From Forficula auricularia (lineage: Eukaryota; Arthropoda; Insecta; Dermaptera; Forficulidae): a DNA stretch of 64,000 nucleotides. The notes beneath the pieces were generated by a model. It was not told where the DNA came from. It worked only from the letters and a program-made list of their open reading frames with translations, and ran no database searches. The stretch's first letter is position 1; each line of letters starts with the position of its first letter. The stretch is from NCBI GenBank assembly GCA_024734495.1, contig JALMQS010000102.1, forward strand, positions 8,264,986-8,328,985, given 5' to 3'. Below, piece after piece: positions 45,931 through 56,935 of this stretch. The position numbers and the translations under genes were made by a program.

Positions 45931-46262
45931 CACGGGTTGCAAGGAGGAGAGCAGTGTTCCAGTGACACAACCCTCACCAACGACGACGTCGCTATCTGCG
46001 AGCACAGTGACTGACGAAACGACAACGGGTGGTCAGCTGCTCTGGCTGAGTTCGGGGCTTCCAATTTGCCGCTCTTTCCCCGGACTTAGTAAGGAGCAGC
46101 TTGACCTCTGTCACCGACATCCCGAAATAACAAACGCAGCCGTCCAAGGACTACAACTTGCCGTCCACGAGTGTCAATTCCAGTTTCAGTGGAACCGCTG
46201 GAACTGTTCCTCATTAAATACTAAAAATAGAAATCCACACAGTAGCGTCCTTCTTAAACGCG
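45931..46262 (+). CDS. Wnt10: Wnt10-like internal exon
   Basis: Encodes the N-terminal part of a secreted Wnt ligand that signals through Frizzled/LRP receptors. After a Ser/Thr-rich linker come CRSFPGLSKEQLDLCHRHPE, then VQGLQLAVHECQFQF, RWNCSSL and SSVLLKRG. The cysteine spacing and the (F/L)PGLS-Q-C, ECQ-QF-RWNC pattern are the Wnt signature; CRHP-like, QG-Q-A-HEC and WNCSSL fit Wnt10 best. The acceptor is TTTCTAG before 45931 (codon split 2/1). The donor is GTGAGT at 46263, splitting a Gly codon 1/2 as expected before the F/YRESAF block of the next exon. The ATG at 45905 lies in the intron and is not the start. In insects Wnt10 often neighbours Wnt6 and Wnt1. Wnt membership is very sure, subfamily fairly sure. 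Confidence 0.9.
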
Positions 46263-47109
46263 GTGAGTACACCGACTTCAATTTTACTGTAATATCCAAA
46301 TATAATATATGGGTCTATTACTCTGTTTCTTGTTAAATTGATACAGAACATTTCAAATTCACTCACAATATTAGGGTTCTGAATTAACGTAAAACGATAT
46401 CCTATTATTTATAATATGGAGAGTGAAACTTTTACTGACACACATCACTGTGAAGCGAAATGCTCAACTACTATGGACATCTGAAAACAGAAACAGTAGC
46501 CTTTATGTGGCGACTGATGCTTCACTTTTCGTGAACCCAAGAATAGTTTTATATATTTAAATTTTTTTTAATTTTCGTCTTTCTTTAGTAGTAACCCCCT
46601 GCCCCCCCCCCCATATGCACACTTTAGTTTTTTAATTACTACGTCCATATATATTTACTACATAAATGGAGTAAAACAATTTTTACTTAAAACAAAAAAT
46701 AGTTACAATTAAACAATTTAAGTAAACATTATACAATATAACTAATAAACAATTAACTAATAAAACAATTATAGATTGTCTTATAAGACAAAGCCTAATA
46801 AGGGAGGATTAGAGTGTAGGCACGATTTAATATAAATAAATATAAGAAAGCAAAGTTCAAACTATTATTAAGTATTATAATTAAGGTAAATTGTAAAGTA
46901 CTTGTTACGTTAATGAGGCATCGTGAACACAAACTGACTCTTACATTGAATTTTATTCTATAAAATGATTAATACGAGTTCTAGGTAATCTAATTCTTGG
47001 AGAATCATTAAAATATCAAAACTTTATTTTATTGCACAATTACACTACTTTTCTTTTATAAACCAGTTCTTGAATATTGGAAAGTAAAAATAATGAAAAT
47101 TTATTACAA
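46263..47109. other. Wnt10 intron, 5' part
   Basis: AT-rich with a C-homopolymer (about 46598-46612). No further Wnt exon is seen to the window end, so this intron would exceed 17.7 kb. Confidence 0.6.
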
Positions 47110-47149
47110 GAGTTTGATATATCTGTATATATATTATTTATTTGTTTGA

Positions 47150-47184
47150 GACTATAGTTTCGAAGACTTGGTCTTCATCATCAG
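47150..47184 (-). ncRNA. hammerhead-type ribozyme motif in the Penelope 3' region
   Basis: On the - strand CTGATGA (47184-47178), an extra T, stem II GAAGAC/GTCTTC with loop CAA, GAAA (47161-47158), palindromic CTATAG, then TC with predicted cleavage after C at 47150. All core bases fit. Stem I has GA/TC plus a possible distal ATTTAT/ATAAAT pairing across an internal loop. Same strand as, and downstream of, the RT-endonuclease remnants. Confidence 0.7.
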
Positions 47185-47376
47185 TCTTTCTTCAATTATA
47201 AATGTTTTTCATGGAGTCAATATCATATGGATATTGAAAACTTGGTGTTCTTTCGTCACTGCTGGAGGGCTAGGAACTAATAAAGACACTCTATCTGGGC
47301 TCACATTCAAATATAACAATATGTTTCCCTTTCTCCTTTCTTCTTAGAAAGGAGGAATTTTTCCTTTTTTTCCTTT

Positions 47377-48960
47377 TTATCTTTTGTTAGCAAACATCTT
47401 AAGTAGATTACTATTGGATAGTTCAATTTGATTGTTTAAACAGAGTTCGGAATTTCTATTGAATGACTTCAAAATTTCTAAAGATTCGATTGCGCTAATC
47501 AATTTCGGGTTCTTTTCTCCTTTTATTAATCTAATACCTTCTGGGAAGGAGTGATTGTTTGAATTTAAATGTTCTGCAAAAGAATTTTCGTACTTTTTAT
47601 TTTTATAATCTCTTATGTGTTCATTTAGTCGAATTTTCAGATTTCTCTCGGTTTTTCCCACATATATTGCTTCGCAATCTTTGCATTTCAAACTATAAAC
47701 CCCTTCTTTTTCTATATTTGGTAATTTGTCTTTTTTATTTGAACCTAAATCTTTTCCTAGAGTAATTGGAGTTTTGAATACTGTTTTGAACCCTAATTTT
47801 TTCATTTTTTGTTTTTAATTTTTCCGAAATTTGTCCATAATATGGAAGAACTATTCTAGGATTTTCTTTTTCTTTTTCATTCTTTTGTGAATATACTGAT
47901 TCCAGGGTTAATTTTTCAATTTTTTTATTTAACATTTGGTCTATAAGGCTTGCTTCGTACCCATTATTTACCGCGATTTCTTTAATTGTCTCTAATTCCT
48001 GTGAATATGCTTTTTCTGATAAAGGTATATTTATTAGTCTATGTATCATTGAATGGAAGGCTGCGTGTTTATGTGACATTGGTCTACAAGAATTTTTATG
48101 TATTACAATGTCAGTAGCTGTGGGTTTTCTATAAATTTCAAAGGTGTGCTTATTTCCGGAGATGTTTATTTTTAAATCTAAAAAATTTAGTATTTTCTCT
48201 TTTTCTTTCTCTACTGTGAATTTAATTTTCTCATGAAGATTATTTATATATTCTATAAATGTGTCTAATTGTCTATTTGTTCCCCCCATAGTAAAATTAT
48301 ATCATCTACGTATCGATAATAGTATATAATGTTTTTGAATATTTTTCATTGTCAAGGAATTTATTTTCAAAATCATTTAAGAATATTTCTGCTAATAACG
48401 GGGACAATGGAGATCCTATTGATAATCCCTCCCTTTGTTCATAAAATTTTGTCCCAAATTGAAAGAAATTGTGGTTGATACATGTGTGGACCAGACTGCT
48501 TAGATCCATTTTTTCCAGGTTGTTTAGGCCAACTGACCTGAAAATAATTTTGTCTACTAACTGTTTTGTTTCGTTTGGCGGTATATTAGTGAAAAGGCTC
48601 GTGATATCTAAGGATAGAAGCTTCGCATTATTAGGAATTTTAATATCTTTAATTTTGTCTATAAGTTCGATTGAGTTTTTAATAGAATGTTCAGCTTTGA
48701 ATTTTGTTCTTTCTCGAAAAATGCTGTTTAGTTTTTTTGCAAGTTTCGTTATTGATGAGTTTATATAACTAACGACGGGTCTGATGGGAATTTTTCTAAT
48801 TCCTCTGACTTGTGTATTTTGGGAAGTCCATATAACCTTGGGCAATGTATAGTCTTTTAAGTAGTGCATCTTATAAAGAAATATCTCAACATTCGAGATT
48901 GCGTTTCGAAATGGTCTTTCTTCTTTTGAAGTAAAATTAAATCACAAAAAGCATTTGTTA
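47377..48960 (-). pseudogene. Penelope RT plus GIY-YIG endonuclease, multiple frameshifts
   Basis: Three overlapping open pieces. Piece 1 (48869-48306, frame open a little further upstream) carries IRPVVSYINSSITKLAKKLN, motif A LLSLDITSLFTNIP and motif B EGLSIGSPLSPLLAEIFLND. The catalytic RYVDDI of motif C is encoded near 48300-48320, in a different frame from both neighbours. Piece 2 (48289-47735) has ILNFLDLKI and the IYRKPTATD block. Piece 3 (47805-47377) is the endonuclease: VYSLKCKDCEAIYVGKTERN with its CxxC, then RLNEH. Junctions fall in A or G runs. The usual VYGLPKIHK motif before motif A lies in a shadow frame between two compensating shifts. Non-functional as read. Confidence 0.9.
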
Positions 48961-49080
48961 ATTGGTTTATCCTTATGAATTCCGCAGTTTAAATTTCTTT
49001 TCCTGGTTAATTCTCTTCTCAACCCTATAATCACAATTCCTTAAAATCTGTTTCTGCAAATATCTCCCTTCCACACTGAT

Positions 49081-49592
49081 TAAATTATTAAATATTAACT
49101 TTGTTCGTGGAACTAATCCCAAGACTTGTTCTTAACGCATTAGAACATATCTTATTAAGGATTAAGAATACGTTCGGGATTGATTGCTAGAATATAGCTA
49201 TTATTAAAGTTATTTATCGACACTTCTGTCTTTATTATTGTCTTTATATATTTACCCTGATCTGGATTTTGTGAATCTAGCGGGTTCAAAACCTGATGGA
49301 TGCTCATTACTCACTTTTTCACAAACACAAAAATGAATGAAAATAATTTCCAAGATATGATATCTATCTAAATTATCTAAATAAAATTATTTAATTTAAA
49401 TACCTATAAACGCATGTATTAAATTTATAAATACTAGAGTAAAATGTAAATTTTCAAGAAAAAATTCTTATAGGTATAAAATATATTTTAAATTTTTATT
49501 TAATATAATTTTTTCCAATTTTTTTATATTAATAAATATCTACTTACATTATTTTTATAAAATTCTGATAGAGAGGAATTTCTCCCAAAACG
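49081..49592. other. no recognisable feature
   Basis: AT-rich, up to the TTTTAA target of the next element. Confidence 0.5.
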
Positions 49593-49598
49593 TTTTAA

Positions 49599-50117
49599 CC
49601 ATAGAGTAATATAGAGTGGAAGGTTCCATAAGGAGCCAATATATTTTAGCGTATACGAGTTACAGAGCTCTCTGGCTGTTCGGAATGGGCAATAAAATGG
49701 CGGGAACCGCTCTCTTCGGGGCAAAGTTTAGGGACGTCACAAATAGGTAGCGGATGATTCTACTATTATTACTAGTTAATTTTATATAGGGTACTTACAT
49801 TTCAGGACTTTTAGGTCGTTTAAAAAAAGTATGTTCTTTATCTGATTTTGTGTCGCGAAAGCAACCTTTCACAAAACATTGACGTCGAGAACTAGGCATA
49901 TTTAATAATATTTTAATGTATAAATTTGTACGTTGGAAAATTTTCTAAATGAACGTTTAGCACAAAGCCTGTATTAATCTTTTATCTATGACAAAGGCTT
50001 TGAATGTCCTATGACTATGATCTTTGAATAGCTATTAAGGGTAAGAATAATGTTCTCCGAGCCGCTAGAGAGCGCTTTTCGATATTCGGTAGCCTTCCAC
50101 CCTTTATTACTCTATGG
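49599..50117. mobile_element. 519-bp TIR element with TTTTAA flanks
   Basis: Starts CCATAGAGTAATATAGAGTG and ends in the near-complement (CACCCTTTATTACTCTATGG). TTTTAA borders both ends (49593-49598 and 50118-50123). The interior includes GCCGCTAGAGAGCGC. Non-coding, superfamily unassigned. Confidence 0.8.
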
Positions 50118-50123
50118 TTTTAA

Positions 50124-51350
50124 CGTTTAATAAACATTTTGGGATGGTTTTTATAAAATAACTATATTTATTCAATATAATTATTGAAAGACTACTACTA
50201 TATATGTGTAAAATTTTAAAAGAATTTGTTTGTCAAAATTTGAATACAAGATTCTACTCAGACGGAGTAACCAAGTTAAATAAAAGCGTGTATATTTTAA
50301 TCAGTTGCCCACGTTTGGCTCTTATTAGCCCCCGCGCGCGCTTCTATGCGAAAGTAATAAAACCAATAATTAAAGTTGGGTATTGAATCAAATGAGTGAT
50401 TGCACATCTCAGATAAGCAAATCAAACACTGAATCACCGATTTTAATTACCCTTCATCTGAAGACTTAGTAGGTCTCCCGATTTCTCCCACACGATTTTC
50501 TTGTATCTATCATAATGATGTTGCTATCTTCATCATGAAGAATGAAAGGATGAACATAAAGATGCGAGATTGATAGAATTCTTTTTGTTTATCTTTTCGT
50601 AACCTGAGAAGCGGCTTCAAATGTGAAAATGAAGGTGTGGCGAAGAAGAGACAAATAAACCCTACAGGGGACATCAAAGAGAAATATCTCGATTCGTCAT
50701 ATAATAAACCTTTTCTTCATTTCCTATATAGAAATAACTGTCTTGTGTTACTTATCGACATTCTTCTGGTCAAATACAAATTTATTTTCATATATTTTTT
50801 GGATAAATTATTGGAATTATTTCAATCATTTTTTATATGATTCTTGTATATATTGCGTATTTAATTTGTTATTTGAAAAAATATGGCGGGATTCAATTCA
50901 AGTTAGACCAGAGTAGACACACAGGTCTTAAAAATCAAAACTACACCTTGCTATGCTGCATCTCATTATTATACCAACCTTATAATAATAGTAAAAAATT
51001 TGGGTGACTACAAGTTTTGCTGTTTGGGATTACTGGTATGGAATTAAGAATTACCCTTAAAATTCCAAAAAGTTGAATGTATATACACAAAGTGCAGTAG
51101 GTCAATAGATGATTTGGAACAACGCCAAACACATGACGTCACAGAAAGTTTTTAGAAAACGTATAGTGAAAAGTACGAATATTAGAAATCAAACTGAGTG
51201 AGCTACTCACGTGGATTTTTTAGTTATTCAAATCAAAAGGTCGCTAAGTACACAATTAACAAATTTATAGGTGACTCAAGCGTCCAAGTACAATTTTTAA
51301 TAGGATATAAAAATAGTCAAAATATTAATATAAAAAATTATGAAAACAAT
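50124..51350. other. mostly unique AT-rich sequence
   Basis: No credible gene or repeat. Short open frames look like chance. Confidence 0.4.
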
Positions 51351-51354
51351 TGAA

Positions 51355-51926
51355 AATTAAGGGTTACTTTTACAAAGTAAAACGGAACCCTATTAGTGCC
51401 ACTACAATCTCTGACTGTTTGTATATCGGTCTGTCAGAACAGTGTAGCTAGTAAACTAAATAAGAAACAAACCTGGAAATATTACAAGTTTGATCCGAAA
51501 TAAAAAATTTGTGGGACTAGAAATTTTTTTTTGTAATTTCCTATGACGAAAATTTTTTACGTAGAATTAGGCTATTTTTTTAAAATTTATTTCGATGAAA
51601 GATGACTGTGTGGGAGATTCCCAAAGTAATTATTAGTTAGGTGATTTTTGTACCAGTCAATTACATTCAATAACATAATTTAAAATTCTCAAAAAATTCT
51701 TAACATTAGGTGGTTCCATCTTTAGGAATGACAAGTAAGATTAATTTGATATCTCAATTATTTTGGAAAATATAATTATTATTCTGATGCATGCCTTCCT
51801 CTGGCTCTGGGCGGGCCAAAGTATTGAATTCACGAACGGACGGGTTCTTTAACTAAATATACGTATATATTAGGTACCGAATACTCACTCAATAAGCAAG
51901 TCGGACTCGCACTTCGCCGACTTACT
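51355..51926 (+). repeat. interspersed insect repeat ending in GTCGGACTCGCACTT
   Basis: AAAACGGAACCCTATTAGTG (51378) at one end and AAGTCGGACTCGCACTTCG (51899) at the other resemble a decayed copy of an interspersed repeat very common in insect genomes. That identification is from general familiarity. Partial relatives are at 55370-55815 (+), and about 59780-60200 and 63100-63400 (reverse). Confidence 0.5.
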
Positions 51927-51982
51927 TTATAGTGTTGCATGGATTTTTAATCCCGTAAGAATTACAGCATATTCATTCTATG

Positions 51983-52476
51983 AAGGGTTGGATCTAGGGG
52001 GAGGGTGGCAAAGGGGGCACGGCAAATTTTAACGTACATTTTGAGAAACGGGAAATTTTTGAAGTGATAACTTCTTTTGGAGCGCCTTGCACACTTTTTA
52101 TTTTACTTGGCAGTAAATAGGATCGAGCCGTCACGCATCACGTATCCCGTGTCACGGTTGGGGTCTGTGTCTAGCCACAAATGGAGCTCCAGCATTAACT
52201 CTAAGCTCAAATTAATATCTTATAATTGAATTTTGGCGCTCATGTACATTTTATTTTCCTGGGCAATACATGAGATTGAGCCGTCACGCGTCACGGTTGG
52301 GATGTGGTCTAGTACCACTTCAATCATTGTCGGAATATATCTAAATTATTCCTTGTCAAAAAATAATAAAATTATTAAAATTTATATTTTTATAAAAAAA
52401 TGGGGGTTGAATGGAGCGGCGTGATATTCAAGCTTGCCCCCCCCCCCCTCTGATAAAAGACCTAGATCCGGCTCTG
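51983..52476. mobile_element. hAT-like MITE with perfect 8-bp target duplication
   Basis: ATTCTATG flanks it exactly (51975-51982 and 52477-52484). The right end is the complement of CAGAGCCGGATCTAGG; the left end AAGGGTTGGATCTAGG matches 11 of 16. Inside, a block around GAGCCGTCACGC occurs twice (about 52125 and 52280), and a C-homopolymer lies near the right end. Confidence 0.82.
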
Positions 52477-52869
52477 ATTCTATGGAATCGATGTAGGTTG
52501 TTGTTTAAAACAGGGCAAACCAATCCAAAGAGATAAAACGACTTCTATGGAAGCTACTTTTATAGAAATAGGGAGGGAAAAAAACTTTTGCAAAGTGTTA
52601 CAAGTTAATATCCTCTTCAAAGGCCTATTGAAATGGTAATCGGTCCGCATCTCCTTTAACGTTGAACTGTGTTTTTTTTCGATAGAAATCACTTCCTCTG
52701 AGTGATGTTTGAGGAAATATTGGTTTCCGTATTCTGTTAGGGAAAAGGTTACATGGACTACCACCGATTATCAAACCAATTAATTGAGAAAAAGAATAAT
52801 AATTGATTAAAAAAAAAAAAAAGAGTAAATGGATTCTGAATACAAACGATAAAATGAGATAGGAAAAAC

Positions 52870-53095
52870 CGAGGGGTGAACCGCGACCTAATATACTGTA
52901 CACCTACTTCCACTTGTACTTCCAAATATTTCCAAGTACTTCCAAATATTTCCAAGTACTTCCAAATATTCCCAAGTACTTCCAAACATTCCCAAGTACT
53001 TCCAAATATTCCCAAGTTCTTCCAAATATTCCCAAGTACTTCGAAAATACTTCCAAAGAGGTATACACCTACTTCCGATCGCGGATCACCCCTCG
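52870..53095. mobile_element. CGAGGGGTG MITE carrying a 20-bp minisatellite
   Basis: Ends CGAGGGGTGAACCGCGA and TCGCGGATCACCCCTCG; GGAAAAAC duplicated exactly at 52862-52869 and 53096-53103. The interior (about 52915-53050) is a run of TCCAAATATTTCCAAGTACT units, about 20 bp each, which makes several frames appear open. The same ends bound 61393-61909. Confidence 0.92.
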
Positions 53096-53103
53096 GGAAA
53101 AAC

Positions 53104-54574
53104 ATATAGTATGTGCGCCACACGAACTTCACTTACACCCTCCTTTTTTTAAATCACCTTCCTAATTTCCGTCCTTCAAATTGGTCCAACTGAAAAAACT
53201 CAAGTAACTCCATTGGACCCAATATAAAGCAAATCATTGGTGTAATCCTTCAAGTCGAAACCCAACTTGAATCTAGAATTTAATTACCATACGACTCATC
53301 TATTAAGATGCTATATAAAACAAGTAAAGTATAAATATTAAATGTGGGTTATAATAAACAACCATATGGTTTTATAGCATCAAGAATAAATCATTTAAAT
53401 TTTAACAATATTGTATTTTAAAATTAGATTACCTAAAAAACATTTGCCGCCGGGGGAACGTGCCATAATCAGTGCGCTACCAGAAGACTAAAAACGAAAA
53501 AACTAACCACCCAAAATGGGAGGGGGGGGGGGCAAAAATGAAAATCTAGGCCCTTGTACCAAACTCAACCAGAAGTGTATGGTAAAGTCAAGTGGATGGC
53601 CACATCAGAACGTGTCTATTTATTTTTTATATTTTCTGTATTTTTTTACCTGAAAGTCTTGAGGCCAAAAATCTAATTAATTTCTTTATTTTAATAATTT
53701 TAAAATTTAGTTACCCAAATAACGAACTTTCAGGGTTTTTTTTTTGGTATTTATGTGTTATCGTAATCCAGACACACTCACTCACACACAAACAGACAGA
53801 CATTTCTGCTTTTTCTACCCTTTTAGGAGATTTTAAATCAGGAATAAGCAAAGAAAAAAAAATTCGAATAATTTAATTATTTTCCGTCCTCCAAATTAAC
53901 TGGGTATTTTAAGCAGAAAATATTATATTTATTTAAATCTATTTGTATATCCCAATAAAATTTTAAAATAGGTTTCTGATTAGGACAAAGTATAATTTTA
54001 ATTCATGATCAGTCTTGAATTTCTTTGTAATTTTAAATAATTTCTGATGAACCATATTAACTATTAATAAATGAACTTTTTAATATGAAAATGTCTTAAA
54101 TTTTATTTCTATATTTATTTTGTTTTTACTCTGCAAAAGATTTTAATTAATAAAAAAATTCTCACAAATTATTATATTTAAGTTATTTTTTAAGGAAAAA
54201 ATTTACCATGAATTCTCCCTTGTACATACAATTCGTTTCTCTTTGGATAGAGATAGAATTAGAATTGAGATTGAATTTTGTATCGCTGAAATTAGCACAG
54301 ACTCTGCCACTTGTTCTTTTTGCCTTTGTACACGAGACGTGCTTTGAAGTTTTCAAGTTCAGCTCCGAGGCTGGTTTAATTAACCCAACCCTTAACCCTT
54401 GTGTATGTTCAACCCAAAACAATCAATACAGAAGCTGTGTTTGTTAGAACAGATTCATTCTCTTTGGGTAAATAATTAATTAACAATATATTATATAACC
54501 AATATAATTTATTAAAATAATTTTAGATTTATTAATGAGAATTTTTCTCTTTCAATTTAATACAAGCAATCTCC
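53104..54574. other. AT-rich, little structure
   Basis: G-homopolymer near 53520-53533. A more complex patch at 54200-54450 is open on both strands but not recognised. Confidence 0.4.
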
Positions 54575-54679
54575 ATATACAAAGAGAAACAAAGGGGTTG
54601 TCCTCTGCTTGATGCAAATAAACATACACACATATATATCGAGATGATATATCTGTATATATATTATTTATTTGTTTGA

Positions 54680-54714
54680 GACTATAGTTTCGAAGACTTG
54701 GTCTTCATCATCAG
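54680..54714 (-). ncRNA. hammerhead-type motif, left arm
   Basis: Identical core to 47150-47184: CTGATGA, extra T, GAAGAC/GTCTTC stem II, GAAA, CTATAG, TC. Confidence 0.65.
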
Positions 54715-54799
54715 TCTTTCTTCAATTATAAATGTTTTTCATGGAGTCAATATCCATATGATATTGACTCCATGAAAAACATTTATAATTGAAGAAAGA

Positions 54800-54833
54800 C
54801 TGATGATGAAGCCAAGTCTTCGAAACTATAGTC
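54800..54833 (+). ncRNA. hammerhead-type motif, right arm
   Basis: CTGATGA at 54800-54806, GAAA at 54822-54825, cleavage predicted after C54833. One base is missing from stem II, leaving GAAG/CTTC. Confidence 0.6.
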
Positions 54834-55027
54834 TCAAACAAATAAATAATATATATACAGATATATCATCTCGATATATATGTGTGTATGTTTATTTGCA
54901 TCAAGCAGAGGACAACTCCTTTGTTTCTCTTTGTGAATCAACAACTCTGCTACTCTCGGCAAAACAAAAACTTTTCAATTAAATCTCCATATAAATGAGT
55001 AAATCTCCATTACATCATACATTAGGG

Positions 55028-55090
55028 CAGCGTTTCTTAAACTAAGGGTCGCGACCCCAAATGGGGTCTCAAAGCGAAGTGTTGAGGTCG
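55028..55090 (+). mobile_element. hAT-like left terminus
   Basis: CAGCGTTTCTTAAACTAAGG then GGTCGCGACCCC matches hAT-type termini. No matching right end found nearby, so a fragment. Confidence 0.4.
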
Positions 55091-56052
55091 CAAAAATTGG
55101 CCAGTGCATTGGATTTACTCAAAAGTTTTTAAATTCCTTTTTTTGTTGCTTATTTATGTGTAAAAATTAATTAAATTGGGGTAAAATTATTACTTACTCT
55201 TTTGTGCCAAATTTTAGCTTATACATGAATAGGGTATGTAGCTGTTCAGTTTTCAATTTCCACATAGCACAGCTTCTTTAGAGAAATGTTTTAAAAGATG
55301 AAATTGGAGCAAATGTAAAAACATTTTTTAACACTGCTAATTTCGAAAATGTTATTTTTTTGTTTTTAGTGTCAGAACATTGTAGCTCGTAAACTAAATA
55401 GAGAAAAACTTAAAATTCAAACGATATTTGTATTCATTTCCCCGCAAATCAATTATTATCCTAAAATATTAATTAAATGATTATTTTGGAGAGGGTCGAA
55501 TTTCATGTTGGGTCAAAAATATTTTTTTTCCTAAGATAATCTCTCTAAAGATCTCTTTAAGTAGAATTAAGTTGATGAATCTTTGTTAAATTTATTTCGA
55601 TTTAAAATGACGGTATGAGAGAGTTCCAATTTGGCTATTTTATAGATGGTTTTTGTAAATGTCAACCCTTAGATACAACTTAACTTAGAATTATAAAAAT
55701 AATTCCACAAAATCACTCATTTAACTAACAAATAAGAACGAATTTGAAATTTTAACTATATTCGGAGTCATATGGTAAGGAACCCTCGGAAGGCTCACAC
55801 ACTTGGCCGGATTTTCCTAATTACCTGAATTTTTCAAATCCTCAAATCATATTATGTTTTTGGCACCCGAAGCCACTTTATACATGCTTTATTTTCGAGT
55901 TATAGTTGATATCGGAAATCACAGTCACACATACCTACAGACAGAAACTATTGATAATTATAACGGTGTGTCACTCGCATCCATATTAAGTATTAATTAA
56001 AACAGAAATTGCAGGGAATTGGAGAATAAATAAAAAACAGAGTTTTTATTAA

Positions 56053-56100
56053 ATGGGCCAGACGTTTCGTCGATTTATTTCGGCTTCCTCAGTGGCCCAT
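56053..56100 (-). ncRNA. hammerhead-type ribozyme, second family
   Basis: On the - strand ATGGGCCA / TGGCCCAT (56100-56093 and 56060-56053) is a perfect 8-bp stem I. CTGAGGA (56092-56086) is followed by one extra A and a stem II of five pairs with one C-A mismatch, then GAAACGTC with cleavage predicted after the C at 56061. Stem III is reduced to CG, as in minimal Penelope-associated hammerheads that work as dimers. This is the best-paired candidate in the window. Confidence 0.7.
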
Positions 56101-56210
56101 TTTATCACTCTTTATCAAAAGACAATTCCACTATTCGACGAAACATCTTTAACCTTTTTTATTATAACTACAATACCTTCTTGGCCTCAATTATTCAACA
56201 ATCTTGAACC

Positions 56211-56935
56211 TTTTTAACCGACTTCAAAAAAAGGAGGAGGTTCTCTATTCGACTGATTTTTTTTTTTTTTTTTGTGCCTATGTTACCTCATATCTCCACC
56301 AATTGTGAACCGATTTTGAAAAAAAAATTTGCATTGGGTCCAGTCTACGTTCCGATTGGTCCCATTTTTTTCGTAGGTATTAGACCTTTTTTATTAGGTT
56401 TGTTCAGGACTAACTTCTTTGTTTATGAACCGATTTCGATGATTCTTTTTTTATTGGAAAGGGGGTATCTTAGGGATGGTGCAATATTAATTTGGTCAAG
56501 TTCTGATGATAGGATCACTATTAATAACATCACTAAAAAGAGAAAAATAAAAAATTTTAAGAAAAAATAAAACCGACTTCAAAAAAATTAAATGCAACAA
56601 ATAAAATCCACTAAAAGGTATAAAATAATTATTATCTTATTTAGTTACAACTAAACGACGAAATATTAACATGAAATTACTTTTTGAAGTCGGTGCCAAA
56701 CATATACCTTTTATGAATCGCACTCGACGGATCTTACTTAGTACGTTTGGTGGGTACGCTCGCTTATAGGTATAGTTTGTTTGGCACCGACTTCAAAAAG
56801 TAATTTCATGTTAATATTTCGTCGTTTAGTTGTAACTAAATAAGATAATAATTATTTTATACCTTTTAGTGTATTTTATTTGTTGCATTTAATTTTTTGA
56901 AGTCGGTTTTTATTTTTTCTTAAAAATTTTTCTCT
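56211..56935 (+). mobile_element. GACTTC-family element, copy H (short form)
   Basis: Most regular copy: outer start AACCGACTTCAAAAAAAGGA (56215), inner inverted repeat 56570-56910 with ACCGACTTCAAAAA and its complement at both ends and again around the centre. Nested inside the Penelope-type foldback. Confidence 0.85.

Larger units (their letters stand above)
47110..49080 (-). mobile_element. Penelope-like retroelement, degraded, opposite to Wnt10
   Basis: Order on the - strand: RT remnants (about 48960-47800), GIY-YIG endonuclease (47800-47377), then the 3' terminal region with a hammerhead motif (47184-47150). RT followed by GIY-YIG is diagnostic of endonuclease-bearing Penelope-like elements. 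The 3' region is the same sequence as the palindromes at 54.6-54.9 kb and relates to that at 17 kb, tying those derivatives to this family. It sits in the presumed Wnt10 intron in antisense. The N-terminal region is decayed beyond recognition. Confidence 0.9.
54575..54990. mobile_element. near-perfect palindrome of two Penelope terminal repeats
   Basis: About 180 bp per arm around a CATAT centre (54755-54759). Arms match the 3' region of the Penelope element at 47.1 kb, including a hammerhead core on each strand. Only the right side continues into the distal block with CAACAACTCTGCTACTCTCG. Arms are so similar that the structure must be recent or conserted by gene conversion. No RT. Confidence 0.88.

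Noticed and set aside
48469..48768. Plus-strand frames opposite the Penelope RT (also 47559-47765) and minus frames at 63458-63771
   Set aside because: Shadows of real RT frames, hydrophobic or low-complexity, no family.
52758..53165. Overlapping ORFs in three frames with repeated S-K-Y-F-Q-type peptide
   Set aside because: Produced by the 20-bp minisatellite inside a MITE.
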